NCBI RefSeq assembly: GCF_009189165.1
Contig: NZ_CP045118.1
Coordinates: forward strand, 5,394,001 to 5,458,000
Source: Pseudomonas sp. SCB32
GTDB lineage: Bacteria > Pseudomonadota > Gammaproteobacteria > Pseudomonadales > Pseudomonadaceae
DNA: 64,000 bases
Direction of reading: 5' to 3'
The notes below the pieces were generated by a model, which searched no databases, had not been told where the DNA came from, and was given only the letters and a program-made list of their open reading frames with translations. Made by a program: the position numbers and the translations under genes. How positions within the stretch are numbered: position 1 is the stretch's first letter; each line of letters begins with the position of its first letter. Positions 24,630 through 32,409 of the stretch are shown piece after piece.

Positions 24630-25844
24630 CTAATTGCTGCGCCAGGGGCGGGATGGGTACTCGCTATCGGGGACGACCGTCACCGTCGTGCCTGCGGGCT
24701 GCGCATCGGCCTGTAGTCGCTCGGTCGAGGGTTGCGGTGGCGGTGTGGCGGCAAGGGCTGGCTGCAACCCTGATCGCGGATCGAGGCCGTTGCGGTCGGG
24801 CAGCGTGGGATCGAAGTAGCCGTCCTTGGCGACGGTCAGGCAGAAGTCGAAAGCCGTGGCGACCTTGGTGCCCTGCTGCGTGTAGCACTGGCAGGATTTG
24901 CCGTCCTTCACGGTGTGTTGTGGGCGTCGGGCCACAAGGCGCGGGTCGCTGGTGGACAGGCAATACAGCCGCGGGTGAGTAACGGGCTTGGTCAGTTCGT
25001 CGTACACCGGCGCCGAGGACGGCAAGTCAGGCACGCGGGGCTTGCGTCGCTCCAGGTATTGCTCGGCGGTGACGGGCTTGGCCTCTCCGTCCCCCGTAGG
25101 CTTGATCAGGGAGGTGACTGCCGACGACACCTGATCGACCACGCCCTTGTCTGCGCCGTTCGGTGCGGTTGCGTCAGCCGCCGCGCCTGCCGGAGTGGCG
25201 GCTTTGCTGCCATCCGCATAGCGTTCGTAGGCGCGGTAAACCATGAAGGCTGCGCCGATGATCACGGCCAGCGCCAGGATCATTTTCTTCGGCGGCTTGA
25301 AGGCGAAGTGGTGATTGGCCTTGGTGCTGGTGTAGACGCCGAAGTACTTTTTATCGAGCTTGAGGGTGGTCTTGTCGGCGTCCTTGAAGCTGGTCTTCTT
25401 CTCGACAGCCTCGATCACAGCTTCGGATTCGAAGCGCAGCAGCTGCTGGCTCTTGAATACCCGCCAGTAGTGGATGTGGCCGTTGCACAGGCGGCGAAGG
25501 TGTACGTCGATGTAGCGCGGGTCCTGGGTGACCAGATGCACTTCGTGGCCTTGGTGCCGCATGATCTCGAAGCGGCTGATGTGCTCCGGCGGCTTCTGCC
25601 GGGGGTCGCGCACGCCGAACCAGCCTTGTGCTTCGTCGACGACGATGATGGCGTCCTGGGGCAGCTCGTACCATTTGTACGGGTCGTCGAACTCGAACCA
25701 CGACGCTTGCAGTTGATCGGTCTTGAGGTCCGCCACGTTGTGGTAGTAGACGACGCGGCCTTCCTTGTGGGCCTTCTGATCGACTTCGCGAATGGTGTTG
25801 AGGGTCTTGCCGTGGCCGGGTTTGCCGGTGCGGATGTAGAGCAT
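24630..25844 (-). CDS. Zot-domain assembly ATPase (pI-like)
   Basis: This 404-residue protein has Walker A in TGKPGHGKT (residues 7-14), Walker B in AIIVVDEAQG, the Zot motif LVTQDPRYID and one membrane helix at about 188-204 (MILALAVIIGAAFMVYR). A periplasmic region follows with a proline-rich end and paired cysteines (CLSTSDP, CQCYTQQG, FCLTV). In filamentous phages this protein drives virion extrusion through the inner membrane. The name refers to the Zonula occludens toxin family and does not by itself imply toxicity. Confidence 0.93.
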   Translation of the reverse strand: MLYIRTGKPGHGKTLNTIREVDQKAHKEGRVVYYHNVADLKTDQLQASWFEFDDPYKWYELPQDAIIVVDEAQGWFGVRDPRQKPPEHISRFEIMRHQGHEVHLVTQDPRYIDVHLRRLCNGHIHYWRVFKSQQLLRFESEAVIEAVEKKTSFKDADKTTLKLDKKYFGVYTSTKANHHFAFKPPKKMILALAVIIGAAFMVYRAYERYADGSKAATPAGAAADATAPNGADKGVVDQVSSAVTSLIKPTGDGEAKPVTAEQYLERRKPRVPDLPSSAPVYDELTKPVTHPRLYCLSTSDPRLVARRPQHTVKDGKSCQCYTQQGTKVATAFDFCLTVAKDGYFDPTLPDRNGLDPRSGLQPALAATPPPQPSTERLQADAQPAGTTVTVVPDSEYPSRPWRSN

Positions 25845-25856
25845 GGCCGGTCCCCC

Positions 25857-26186
25857 TTACGCGTCGATGTAATCGCGGCCTGGAGGATTCCAGACCTGTT
25901 TGCGTTTGCGGTCGGCGGCCTTGTCCAACCCGGACAGGACCATGCGAGTGACCACGGCGGCGAGGAACATATTGATCGCCATATCGACCTTGGCCAGGCC
26001 GAGGATCTGCTGGATCGCGAGCCCCGCATTACCCATCTGCGACTGCACGTAGCTGCGCACCTGATCGAGCAGCAGGTTGGAGCCGACATAGGCGACGAAA
26101 CCGACGCCGAGCATGCGCATGACCATCTTCACCAGCGGGCCGACGATCATGATCAGGAGTTGCACCAAGAACAGGTATTGCATCAT
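25857..26186 (-). CDS. Minor coat protein pVI-like (DUF2523)
   Basis: This 109-residue, very hydrophobic protein has helices at about 5-40 (LLIMIVGPLVKMVMRMLGVG) and 68-87 (DMAINMFLAAVVTRMVLSG). Size, membrane content and position between the pIII-like and Zot genes match the DUF2523 / pVI minor coat protein that caps the virion end with pIII. It overlaps the end of the pIII-like gene by four bases. Confidence 0.85.
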   Translation of the reverse strand: MMQYLFLVQLLIMIVGPLVKMVMRMLGVGFVAYVGSNLLLDQVRSYVQSQMGNAGLAIQQILGLAKVDMAINMFLAAVVTRMVLSGLDKAADRKRKQVWNPPGRDYIDA

Positions 26187-27652
26187 TCACCTCCAAAGGC
26201 GCGGCCCACGTAGAGCGCGCAGAACACACTGGTGCCAATGAGAAGCAGGACTCCGAGATCGGAAGCGGCAGCACATAGCGGCGCGTAGGTAAACGCGAAG
26301 GTGCGTCCGCCGTTGGTTCTCAGGGAAAAGGTTTTGTCGGTCGGGCAACTGGAAGGCAGGAAACGCGTGCCGCTGTTGAGGAAGGACGGGGCTTCGACTT
26401 CGAGGTCGTCGGTGAGCTGGAACTTGTCGCCTTTCACCGCCGCTTCGATCTGGCCTTTGTTCTTCTCGAAGTCGCCCTGCTTTTCCACCTCGCAGCGCAG
26501 CTTCTTTTGCTGCTCCACCATGGCGCAGTCGATGGCGTCGCCCGAGCACTGCACCGACGCATCGCAGTCGTCAGTGCCGGAGACTTCGCGCTCGGGCTCT
26601 TCCTCCTCTTCCTTGTCATCCTTGTTTTCCTCGCCGGGCTTGTCGCTGGCCTTGCAGCCGGTGCCTGTGCAGCTGGACGACTCGCCGCCAGAGGTGCCAT
26701 CGGCGTTGGTCTTGCTGGTGCCGTTGGTGACGCTGGTGGTCGAGGAGCAGGCGTTGACGCCGCTGCAATTGGTGGTGGTGGTCGTGGTCGTCGTGCTGGT
26801 GGTCGAGGAGCCATCACTGGCGGTCTTTTCGCTGACTTCGGTCTTCGTTTCGGTTTGCTTCTGGGTCGGGCTGGGCTTGCCCTCTTTGCAGCCGAAGACG
26901 CCGTTGACCTCGCCGCACTGCATGTTGCCCGGTTCCTTGAAGGTGTCCGTGGCAAGGCAGCTGTAATGGACGCGCCCCTCGGCGTCAGTGACCTTGTTGG
27001 TGCACTCGTTGGACTTTTCGCGGGTAGGCAACGCGGCGGGCGGCGTATTGGGCGTGGGGTCGGTGTTCGGGCAGATGACACCGTTGCCCTTGTAACGGAA
27101 GACGCAGAAGCCTGAGTTCTGATCGCCGCCTTCCATGAAGCGATAACAGCGGCTGGGGGCCTCGCCGGTCGAGGCGTACTGGCAAGAGCCCTGGCACAGA
27201 CTGCCCGGCGGTTCGGTGCGGGTGTTCTGCAGAACGACCCCGCCTTCGCTGAGAGCGCCGATCTTGTGTTGATGCTCGACCATCTGGCCGATGGTGCTGA
27301 GGCACTTGTCCTTCTCCGGGACTATGCACTCGCCAATGTCCTTGTCATACACCTTGGGTGCGGTACAGCCGTCACCGAAGCGAACCAGTTTTCCCGAATG
27401 CTGAGTGATCTTGCCAGTCGCCTTGGTAAGGGTCTGGTAGTAGCAAGTGCCCGAAGAACCTGACACCGAGACCGACAGCATCGTATCCACGTACAAACCG
27501 TCGGGGCGGTTCCAGTAGTCCATCATCCCCTGACAGGCCCCGGCTGGGGTCGGTGCACGGGTGACGTTGTAGCCGTAGTACTGCCAGTAATAATCCTCGG
27601 CTTGAGCCGTGCTCACCGTCAGCACCAGCAGAAACAGGACCAGGGCGCGCAT
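26183..27652 (-). CDS. Adsorption protein pIII-like (CoaA / TspB-related)
   Basis: The ATG at 27652, two bases after the stop of the 23-residue peptide, gives 489 residues with a signal peptide (MRALVLFLLVLTVSTAQA). The N-terminal half is Cys- and aromatic-rich (receptor-binding domains). A Thr/Ser tract (STTSTTTTTTTT) and an acidic stretch (KDDKEEEEEPERE) act as flexible linkers. The C-terminal domain (LPSSCPTDKTFSLRTNGG) ends in a membrane anchor (DLGVLLLIGTSVFCALYVG). This layout matches filamentous-phage pIII, which binds pilus and host receptor. The central linkers probably vary between strains. Confidence 0.9.
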   Translation of the reverse strand: MRALVLFLLVLTVSTAQAEDYYWQYYGYNVTRAPTPAGACQGMMDYWNRPDGLYVDTMLSVSVSGSSGTCYYQTLTKATGKITQHSGKLVRFGDGCTAPKVYDKDIGECIVPEKDKCLSTIGQMVEHQHKIGALSEGGVVLQNTRTEPPGSLCQGSCQYASTGEAPSRCYRFMEGGDQNSGFCVFRYKGNGVICPNTDPTPNTPPAALPTREKSNECTNKVTDAEGRVHYSCLATDTFKEPGNMQCGEVNGVFGCKEGKPSPTQKQTETKTEVSEKTASDGSSTTSTTTTTTTTNCSGVNACSSTTSVTNGTSKTNADGTSGGESSSCTGTGCKASDKPGEENKDDKEEEEEPEREVSGTDDCDASVQCSGDAIDCAMVEQQKKLRCEVEKQGDFEKNKGQIEAAVKGDKFQLTDDLEVEAPSFLNSGTRFLPSSCPTDKTFSLRTNGGRTFAFTYAPLCAAASDLGVLLLIGTSVFCALYVGRAFGGE

Positions 27653-27654
27653 GC

Positions 27655-27726
27655 TCAGACCCGCCCGAAGAACACCACGGCAAACGCCAGGGTGGTGACG
27701 ATGAGGACATACCACTGCACGGACAT
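27655..27726 (-). CDS. 23-residue hydrophobic peptide (pVII/pIX-like minor coat candidate)
   Basis: This very short gene starts at ATG 27726 (GGAGAG ten bases upstream) and stops two bases before the pIII-like ATG. The product begins MSVQWYVLIVTTLAF and ends FFGRV, a single membrane helix. Filamentous phages encode such 23-35-residue minor coat proteins between the major coat gene and the adsorption gene, so a pVII/pIX-like role is likely. Confidence 0.75.
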   Translation of the reverse strand: MSVQWYVLIVTTLAFAVVFFGRV

Positions 27727-27746
27727 GGCAGGCTCTCCAGAAGAAG

Positions 27747-27766
27747 AACCCCGCCGGAGCGGGGTT
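27747..27766 (-). terminator. Central terminator after the major coat gene
   Basis: On the minus strand AACCCCGC-TCCG-GCGGGGTT forms an 8-bp stem followed by TTCTTCT, 29 bp after the coaB stop. It occupies the same place as the central terminator after gene VIII of M13 and would lower expression of the downstream minor coat genes relative to coat protein. Confidence 0.85.
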
Positions 27767-27795
27767 CGGTGCTACGGCTGTCAGGCCGGGTGGGG

Positions 27796-28038
27796 TTACA
27801 GGGCGCGGCGCATGTACTTGAATGCCGCAGCGGCGACCAGCACGGCGAACACGGCCCAGCCGATGGTGTTGGTGTCGTCACCGGCGGTGGTCAGTGCGGC
27901 GGTCGCTTCCGAGGGCACTGCCGCATAGGCGGTGGCGACCAGGGTGGAGCCGACGGCAGCAACGCCAACAGCCACTTGGCGGGCGCGACGACCATAGGCC
28001 GAAGCGCGGTTTTGCAGACGGTTCTTCAGTTGGTTCAT
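27796..28038 (-). CDS. coaB: Major coat protein precursor (CoaB, pVIII-like)
   Basis: The 80-residue precursor has a basic N-terminus (NQLKNRLQNRASAYGRRAR), a hydrophobic signal ending TAYA and a mature part of about 41 residues: AVPSEATAALTTAGDDTN, then a membrane helix (GWAVFAVLVAAAAF) and the basic DNA-facing end KYMRRAL. Length, cleavage site and charge layout match inovirus major coat proteins. It is followed by a strong terminator. Confidence 0.95.
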   Translation of the reverse strand: MNQLKNRLQNRASAYGRRARQVAVGVAAVGSTLVATAYAAVPSEATAALTTAGDDTNTIGWAVFAVLVAAAAFKYMRRAL

Positions 28039-28051
28039 GGGTGTTACCTCG

Positions 28052-28264
28052 CTACTTGAGCAGTCGTTTCAGGACCAGAAAGCCGAAGGCGATGGCAAAG
28101 AGTCCGAGCACATCCCCGCGAATCTCGGCGACCTGTTCCCAGGTGAGTGCAGAGCCAACCTCGCTCTGCATTTCCTCGCGGGTGAAGACCTTCAGGGTGC
28201 CGGTGCAGATGGCGGAACCATCGGCACCGAGCGCCCACCGGCCGTCACAAGCGATGAAATTCAT
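28052..28264 (-). CDS. 70-residue phage membrane protein, unknown role
   Basis: The product has two cysteines in the N-terminal part ([24 protein letters not shown]), an acidic middle ([16 protein letters not shown]) and a C-terminal helix ([20 protein letters not shown]). It lies immediately before coaB in the order seen in Pf phages. Its start overlaps the stop of the 28-residue gene. It may be a minor structural or assembly protein. Confidence 0.8.
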   Translation of the reverse strand: MNFIACDGRWALGADGSAICTGTLKVFTREEMQSEVGSALTWEQVAEIRGDVLGLFAIAFGFLVLKRLLK

Positions 28265-28347
28265 AGGAAGCGCGCCACGCCATCGACCCAGCCCCAGGCG
28301 TACCCAGCGGCGAGGCCAACCACGAACAGGGAGAGGTATCGAGTCAT
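28261..28347 (-). CDS. 28-residue hydrophobic phage peptide
   Basis: The ATG at 28347 follows GGGAGCACGGCC, and the peptide starts [19 protein letters not shown]. Its TGA overlaps the next ATG (ATGA). The coupling and ribosome site indicate a real gene, and Pf genomes carry comparable tiny membrane proteins at this spot. Confidence 0.72.
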   Translation of the reverse strand: MTRYLSLFVVGLAAGYAWGWVDGVARFL

Positions 28348-28362
28348 GGCCGTGCTCCCGTG

Positions 28363-28788
28363 TTAGTTCTTGGGCGATTCGCCGGGCTTGTCAGCGCTGG
28401 GTTTGTCGCTGACGGGTTGCGGTGCCGGGCGCTGAGTGGGCTGCTGCACGGCGGGCTGACGCGGCGCGGCGGTCTCTTTGCCCACGCTCAGCAGCTCGGT
28501 GAGGAACTGGGTATTGGTGGTGCGGCCGAAACGGTCCTGGGTCGGGCGGACCACGCTGGCGAACTTGCACAGCACCGGAGCGCCGGCGAAGACGATGCCG
28601 TCGAGCAGGGTCGGCTCGATGCTGTATTCGCTGATTTCGAAGCCTTTGGCGTTGCCGCGAGCGCCCTCGGGGATCGGGGAAATAGCCTGGACACTGGCGT
28701 AGATTTCGCCGGTCTTGGTAGAGGTGTAGGTATCGGTCTTGGTGACCCACAGTTCGACTACGCCGCCGGTGGTTGCAAACATGTTCAT
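28363..28788 (-). CDS. Phage single-stranded DNA-binding protein (gene V-like)
   Basis: This 141-residue protein starts at ATG 28788 (AAGGAGCTTCAC upstream); the longer reading to 28860 lacks a ribosome site. The beta-rich core (VELWVTKTDTYTSTKTGEIY, GIVFAGAPVLCKFASVVRP) resembles the Pf helix-destabilising protein (PA0720-like). The tail is Pro/Gln/Lys-rich (QPTQRPAPQPVSDKP). It coats viral ssDNA and diverts it from replication to packaging. Confidence 0.88.
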   Translation of the reverse strand: MNMFATTGGVVELWVTKTDTYTSTKTGEIYASVQAISPIPEGARGNAKGFEISEYSIEPTLLDGIVFAGAPVLCKFASVVRPTQDRFGRTTNTQFLTELLSVGKETAAPRQPAVQQPTQRPAPQPVSDKPSADKPGESPKN

Positions 28789-29019
28789 GTGAAGCTCCTT
28801 TGCCTTTTTCGGGCATGAGTTGGCCCGCTGCTGCAAATTGGGCGCGTTGGTGGCCGTCATTCAGCGGGTGTGGTGGTGCCTTGGGTTTACGGGTGGTGAG
28901 TGGCTGGGAGAGCGAAGATCAACGTCGTAAGGGCGCTGCCCTTACCATCCCGCTCTCGCCGCCGAGGGCTCAGGAGCGCGGGGCGGTGGAGCTGCCCCAC
29001 TCTCCCGAGCTGAGGCTAT

Positions 29020-29226
29020 TCAGGGGGGAGCGCGGTCAAGGGTGCGCTTCGCCCGGCGCTCCGTTTGACCGAACGATGAAGCGTGTTCGGACAAGCCGGT
29101 GCGGCGGCCCCTGACCTGACGGGCCCAGGTGGGGCGGATATGGCGAGCGGGGTAACGGCCCACCAGCAGCGCAATGGCAATGAACGCGAGACGGACGATC
29201 AGGTATGCGATGAACCTAGTGGACAT
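29020..29226 (-). CDS. 68-residue phage protein with one membrane helix
   Basis: The ATG at 29226 lies three bases after the stop of the preceding gene, whose end supplies GGAGGGCTGAAGC as ribosome site. The N-terminus is a membrane segment (FIAYLIVRLAFIAIALLVG), followed by an Arg-rich tail. Function is unknown; the position (two genes upstream of the ssDNA-binding protein) matches small Pf reading frames. The Arg-rich C-terminus makes the exact end less certain. Confidence 0.65.
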   Translation of the reverse strand: MSTRFIAYLIVRLAFIAIALLVGRYPARHIRPTWARQVRGRRTGLSEHASSFGQTERRAKRTLDRAPP

Positions 29227-29229
29227 GCT

Positions 29230-29565
29230 TCAGCCCTCCAGCTCGAACGGTTCGTGGATTGGCACGAAGGGCGTGGGTCTGCCGCTGTCGTAGACAACGT
29301 GCCAATACTTCGGGGGACGGAGCGCGGGCATGTGTTTGTCGCAGGTAAAACCCCGTTCCACCCGGTACGTCGAGTGGATCGAGCGCCACACTCCAGCGAC
29401 CGGCGCCATCGTAGTAACGACCGTAAAGACCCGCGTAGGGCGGCACTCGGTGCAGGGTGTGGATTGGGAGGGAGCGGGCTTCGCCAGTTCGCGACGGGAC
29501 CAACAGACAGAGCAGTCGCAGCCCGAAGAGTGAGGCTTGCCCAGGTAGGCACTGAAGACGTTCAT
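29230..29565 (-). CDS. 111-residue Cys-rich phage protein, unknown role
   Basis: The product begins MNVFSAYLGKPHSSGCDCSVCW, continues CTECRPTRVF and later has FTCDKHMP, five cysteines of which four (C-x-C-x2-C, C-x2-C) could bind zinc. The start lies three bases after the stop of the excisionase-like gene, so it is coupled. A competing frame over the same DNA (29216-29581) has poorer composition. The function is unknown; it may be a small zinc-ribbon regulator. Confidence 0.7.
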   Translation of the reverse strand: MNVFSAYLGKPHSSGCDCSVCWSRRELAKPAPSQSTPCTECRPTRVFTVVTTMAPVAGVWRSIHSTYRVERGFTCDKHMPALRPPKYWHVVYDSGRPTPFVPIHEPFELEG

Positions 29566-29568
29566 GGT

Positions 29569-29826
29569 TCACGCCGTCCACTCCTGTTCCAGCAGCCAGT
29601 TCCGCATCAACGCGCTATTCACCATACGCAGCTTGCCCAGCTTCACGGAGGGGAGGACGCCCCGGTACACCCAGGCACGGGCAGTACCGAAAGTCACTCC
29701 GTTGCGTTCTGCCCACTTCTCGATGGGCTCGACATCTTGTTGCGGTCCTACCAGGGACCCGGGTGGCAGCTCTTCCAGTTCCATTGTCGTTCCGTCACTA
29801 TTCGTGTCATTACCGGCGATATACAT
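29569..29826 (-). CDS. Excisionase/XisF-like HTH protein
   Basis: This 85-residue protein has a MerR/AlpA-like helix-turn-helix: VEPIEKWAERNGVTFGTARA, WVYRGVLPSVKLGKLRMV. In Pf phages the equivalent first gene of the operon acts as excisionase and activator of replication genes. It is divergent from the repressor-like gene, with palindromic operators in the 95 bp between them, forming a lysis-lysogeny style switch. Confidence 0.85.
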   Translation of the reverse strand: MYIAGNDTNSDGTTMELEELPPGSLVGPQQDVEPIEKWAERNGVTFGTARAWVYRGVLPSVKLGKLRMVNSALMRNWLLEQEWTA

Positions 29827-29843
29827 CCGGCAATATATGCCGG
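29827..29843. promoter_or_regulatory. Palindromic operator between repressor and excisionase genes
   Basis: CCGGCA-ATATA-TGCCGG is a perfect 6+5+6 palindrome directly beside the excisionase ATG. Related half-sites (ACCGGCGATATAC to the left, GTATGCCGATTATG to the right) flank it, which suggests cooperative repressor binding. Confidence 0.7.
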
Positions 29844-29921
29844 TGCCTGTATGCCGATTATGAGGAGTCGAGCTGGAGTCACAATCAGCCGGCGTCCCTT
29901 TGTGCTGACGAAATCGAAAAG

Positions 29922-30188
29922 ATGAGAGAGCGAATAGTCGCCATTCTTGAGAGGAAGAAGCTGACAGCTAAACGCTTAGAGCAGCTGAGCGGTATCGACC
30001 GGGAAAAGTGGTACGCACTGAGAAAGGGAGCTCGACGAGTCAACGAGGACGACATTAAGGCGTTGGTGGAACTTGCCCCCGAGTATGCCTTTTGGATGGT
30101 CACGGGAAAAATCGCACCTGAGTGCGGTCAGACAAGCCCCGAATACGACGAGGCAAATGAAAAATTGCCCAAGACCAACGCGGGATAG
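29922..30188 (+). CDS. Prophage repressor-like XRE protein (Pf repressor C type)
   Basis: The ATG at 29922 gives 88 residues with an HTH (RIVAILERKKLTAKRLEQLSG, IDREKWYALRKGARRVNE), DDIKALVELAPEYAFWMVTG and IAPECGQTSPEYDEANE at the end, the pattern of small Pf repressors. Readings extending upstream to 29763 include low-quality sequence over the operator. It faces away from the phage operon and probably represses the excisionase promoter, giving superinfection immunity. Confidence 0.85.
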   Translation: MRERIVAILERKKLTAKRLEQLSGIDREKWYALRKGARRVNEDDIKALVELAPEYAFWMVTGKIAPECGQTSPEYDEANEKLPKTNAG

Positions 30189-30283
30189 AGCTGACAAGGA
30201 AAGCGGCACTGCGATGGTTCAATAGAAAGGGATAATCACCTTTGGCGTGAACACGCCGACGCTTCAGGGAAAGGAGCTAAATC

Positions 30284-30853
30284 ATGAAAGCAGATCGGGA
30301 CGACGCCCCCGCATATCTCCGGCGCAAAGGCTGGCAATACACAGCAAGGAAATGGTCCGTCCCTGTGTTGGCCAGCACTGCCGTCGTATTCGGCGCGCTG
30401 TATCTCGCCAGCTCAGCCCTGCTGCAAAACACGGTCCGAAGCCTAGCGAGTAAGCACCAGGCTCAACTCGACCCTGTTGCCCAAGTGAGCCGATCAAACC
30501 CGGTAAATGATCAGGACAAGTGGGATCGACTGGTGGAAGAGCGATTCCGCCGGGACAATCCCAGCGCCACAGTCCAGCGTGCAACAGAGCCCGCTCTGCC
30601 CGCCATACCGAAGCAAACCGTCTACCACGACCAAAACTACACGCCTCGCGGCGCGGATAACGTGCTTCCGTTACGCCCCTTTCCCACCCCAAAGGAACCA
30701 GCTCGGCAATCCGAGCCGCAGGGCCCCAGAATCACCATCGTCGGGGAGACTCAGAGTACAAAGGACAGAGTTTGCTGGCCTTACAAGGAAGGCAGTATCG
30801 AGCGGCGAAACTGCAAATTTGCAGTCGGCCTGGGTAGCAGGGATCGGAACTAG
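30284..30853 (+). CDS. Prophage accessory protein with one membrane helix, unknown
   Basis: This 189-residue protein has a GGAAAGGAGCTAAATC ribosome site, a basic N-terminus (DDAPAYLRRKGWQYTARKW), one membrane segment (VPVLASTAVVFGALYLASSALL), then a Pro-rich outer part and two cysteines near the end (DRVCWPYKEG, ERRNCKF). No family is recognised. It is in the accessory slot of the prophage, downstream of the repressor. Short imperfect repeats (CACTGCGATGGTTCAA at 30203 and CACTGCGTTGGTTCAA at 30891) flank it, suggesting it moved as a cassette. Confidence 0.75.
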   Translation: MKADRDDAPAYLRRKGWQYTARKWSVPVLASTAVVFGALYLASSALLQNTVRSLASKHQAQLDPVAQVSRSNPVNDQDKWDRLVEERFRRDNPSATVQRATEPALPAIPKQTVYHDQNYTPRGADNVLPLRPFPTPKEPARQSEPQGPRITIVGETQSTKDRVCWPYKEGSIERRNCKFAVGLGSRDRN

Positions 30854-31031
30854 CAGGCTCTCACCGCTCTGGCCAGCAAAGGGAAGGCAACACTGCGTTG
30901 GTTCAAGCGGGATAGGAGCGATTAAGCAGACCGAGGTTACGAAATAATTAACAGCCTAGACTAACTTTTCGCACTACCAAAACTGTCTAGCCAATATAAA
31001 TCCCCAAGAACTATAGGGAGCGCTCAACAGA

Positions 31032-31751
31032 ATGCAAGTGAAAGCCGAATACGCTGGAAAGCACGCCTTTGTAGCCACAGCAGAAGACGTTGAAGGAATT
31101 TGGAGCACTCTAGGCAGCTATTACGAGAAAGTTGAAGCAGAAGTAACCTGCAGCGACGGAATACATCGGAAATTCACAAGAAAAGAAGAAATCTCAAAAT
31201 ACACAAACCCTAAGAGATCAGAAATAAAAACAGTACAATTTACGGCAATAAGGCGGAATGACGATAAGGACATAGAAGTTGGAACAGTAACATTAGGAAA
31301 GAAATTTTATAATATTTTATCTCTCTCACTTCATGGAGAGGAGGAATCCATAACCACGATAAATACCAAAATTCGAGACACATTCGAGGGAATAAAGCCC
31401 TGGTACTCACTCCTAGCAACTGTCGACCTAGGTTTCGTCCTATTAGTGCTTGGCATGCTTGGCTTTGGATTCATTAGCCTCATAAACAAGCCACCAGCTA
31501 AAGCAACAGCTTCCACCTCACCTCAAATGGCAATCGCAATAATCTCGGCGCTTACCGCGATTATTGCCTTCGTAGCCTTAGTCGCGTGGATATTCGCAAA
31601 AGTAAGAGAAAAAATCTTCCCAGTAACGGCCTTTAAGATTGGGCAAGGAATTAAACGGCACGAACTGAACGAAAATATTCGCTGGGTAGTAGTTGTTGGT
31701 TTAATCGTAGGAATTGCAAGTGCCTTTATTAGCGCACCGCTTTTACCTTAA
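31032..31751 (+). CDS. AT-rich cargo membrane protein, unknown
   Basis: This 239-residue protein is encoded by conspicuously AT-rich DNA. A cytosolic N-domain of about 120 residues (GKHAFVATAEDVEGIWSTLG, DGIHRKFTRKEEISKY) is followed by three membrane helices at about 127-151, 166-189 and 217-236. No family is recognised. It is convergent with the PIN gene (28 bp between stops). It could act independently or be an effector of the neighbouring ATPase/STAS/PIN module. Base composition points to recent transfer. Confidence 0.8.
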   Translation: MQVKAEYAGKHAFVATAEDVEGIWSTLGSYYEKVEAEVTCSDGIHRKFTRKEEISKYTNPKRSEIKTVQFTAIRRNDDKDIEVGTVTLGKKFYNILSLSLHGEEESITTINTKIRDTFEGIKPWYSLLATVDLGFVLLVLGMLGFGFISLINKPPAKATASTSPQMAIAIISALTAIIAFVALVAWIFAKVREKIFPVTAFKIGQGIKRHELNENIRWVVVVGLIVGIASAFISAPLLP

Positions 31752-31779
31752 AGAAGCGAAAACGATGGATTAGACTTAA

Positions 31780-32409
31780 TTATCGAACCACAAGGAGCTT
31801 AGCGGATGTAGCTTCTCGAATCGCAGTCTGGTTCGATGTAAAAACTGTAATTCCTGGAACGGAGCAGTAATCAGAGTCATCAGTAATAATATTGGTGACT
31901 CCAGACGCTAGAGCCTGCTCAACCATAAACAAATCGTAGCCATCTAAAGCCATCAAGCTAAATTTCTTGACGGCAGCCGCTGTAAATTGACAGTCAAGGT
32001 TAACAGGCATGAGGTCAGAGGTGTCAGTTACGTCCTGCCAGACACTCTGGATGAGGGTTGCCACTCGAGCCCGCTGATTTGGGTAGTTGTGCCGAAACTC
32101 TTTGGCTCCAATCGTCTTGTTTGCATTGAAAGCGTAAATGCTTCTTTCCGCAGACTCAATATTATGAGCCAACTCAGAAAAGCTCAAAGGACTGCAATAA
32201 AGCTTTGCCCCAGAAGACAGAACGGCTTTTAGATAGGTAGGATAATCAGTAACCTGATACGGTTGAGCTGCAGAGTTTTGCAACTGAAAAACCGACGCCT
32301 TAGGATAAAAAAGCCAGTACCAAGCGTTTGTATCGACTAAAAAAACGTCGTTAGCCTTAGGAGTATCCGTAGTGATGTTAACCACATTCGCACGGACCTT
32401 CACCGGCAT
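31780..32409 (-). CDS. PIN-domain nuclease of the ATPase-STAS-PIN module
   Basis: This 209-residue protein has the PIN acidic residues in VFLVDTNAWYWLF (Asp26), PLSFSELAHNIE (Glu), MALDGYDLFMVEQAL (Asp) and NIITDDSDYCSVPGI (Asp). PIN domains are Mg2+-dependent RNases. The protein is longer than VapC toxins (about 130) because of an insert of about 60 residues between the first and third motif. Its start shares TAATG with the stop of the STAS-like gene, so it is made together with it. No VapB-type antitoxin is adjacent, so the two upstream products are the likely control partners. Confidence 0.85.
   Translation of the reverse strand: MPVKVRANVVNITTDTPKANDVFLVDTNAWYWLFYPKASVFQLQNSAAQPYQVTDYPTYLKAVLSSGAKLYCSPLSFSELAHNIESAERSIYAFNANKTIGAKEFRHNYPNQRARVATLIQSVWQDVTDTSDLMPVNLDCQFTAAAVKKFSLMALDGYDLFMVEQALASGVTNIITDDSDYCSVPGITVFTSNQTAIREATSAKLLVVR

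Noticed and set aside
24630..25844. Zot as a true enterotoxin
   Set aside because: The context is a filamentous phage assembly operon; the pI-like assembly role is sufficient and no toxin domain evidence is visible.
28788..28860. 24-residue extension of the phage ssDNA-binding protein
   Set aside because: There is no ribosome site at 28860, whereas AAGGAG precedes the ATG at 28788.
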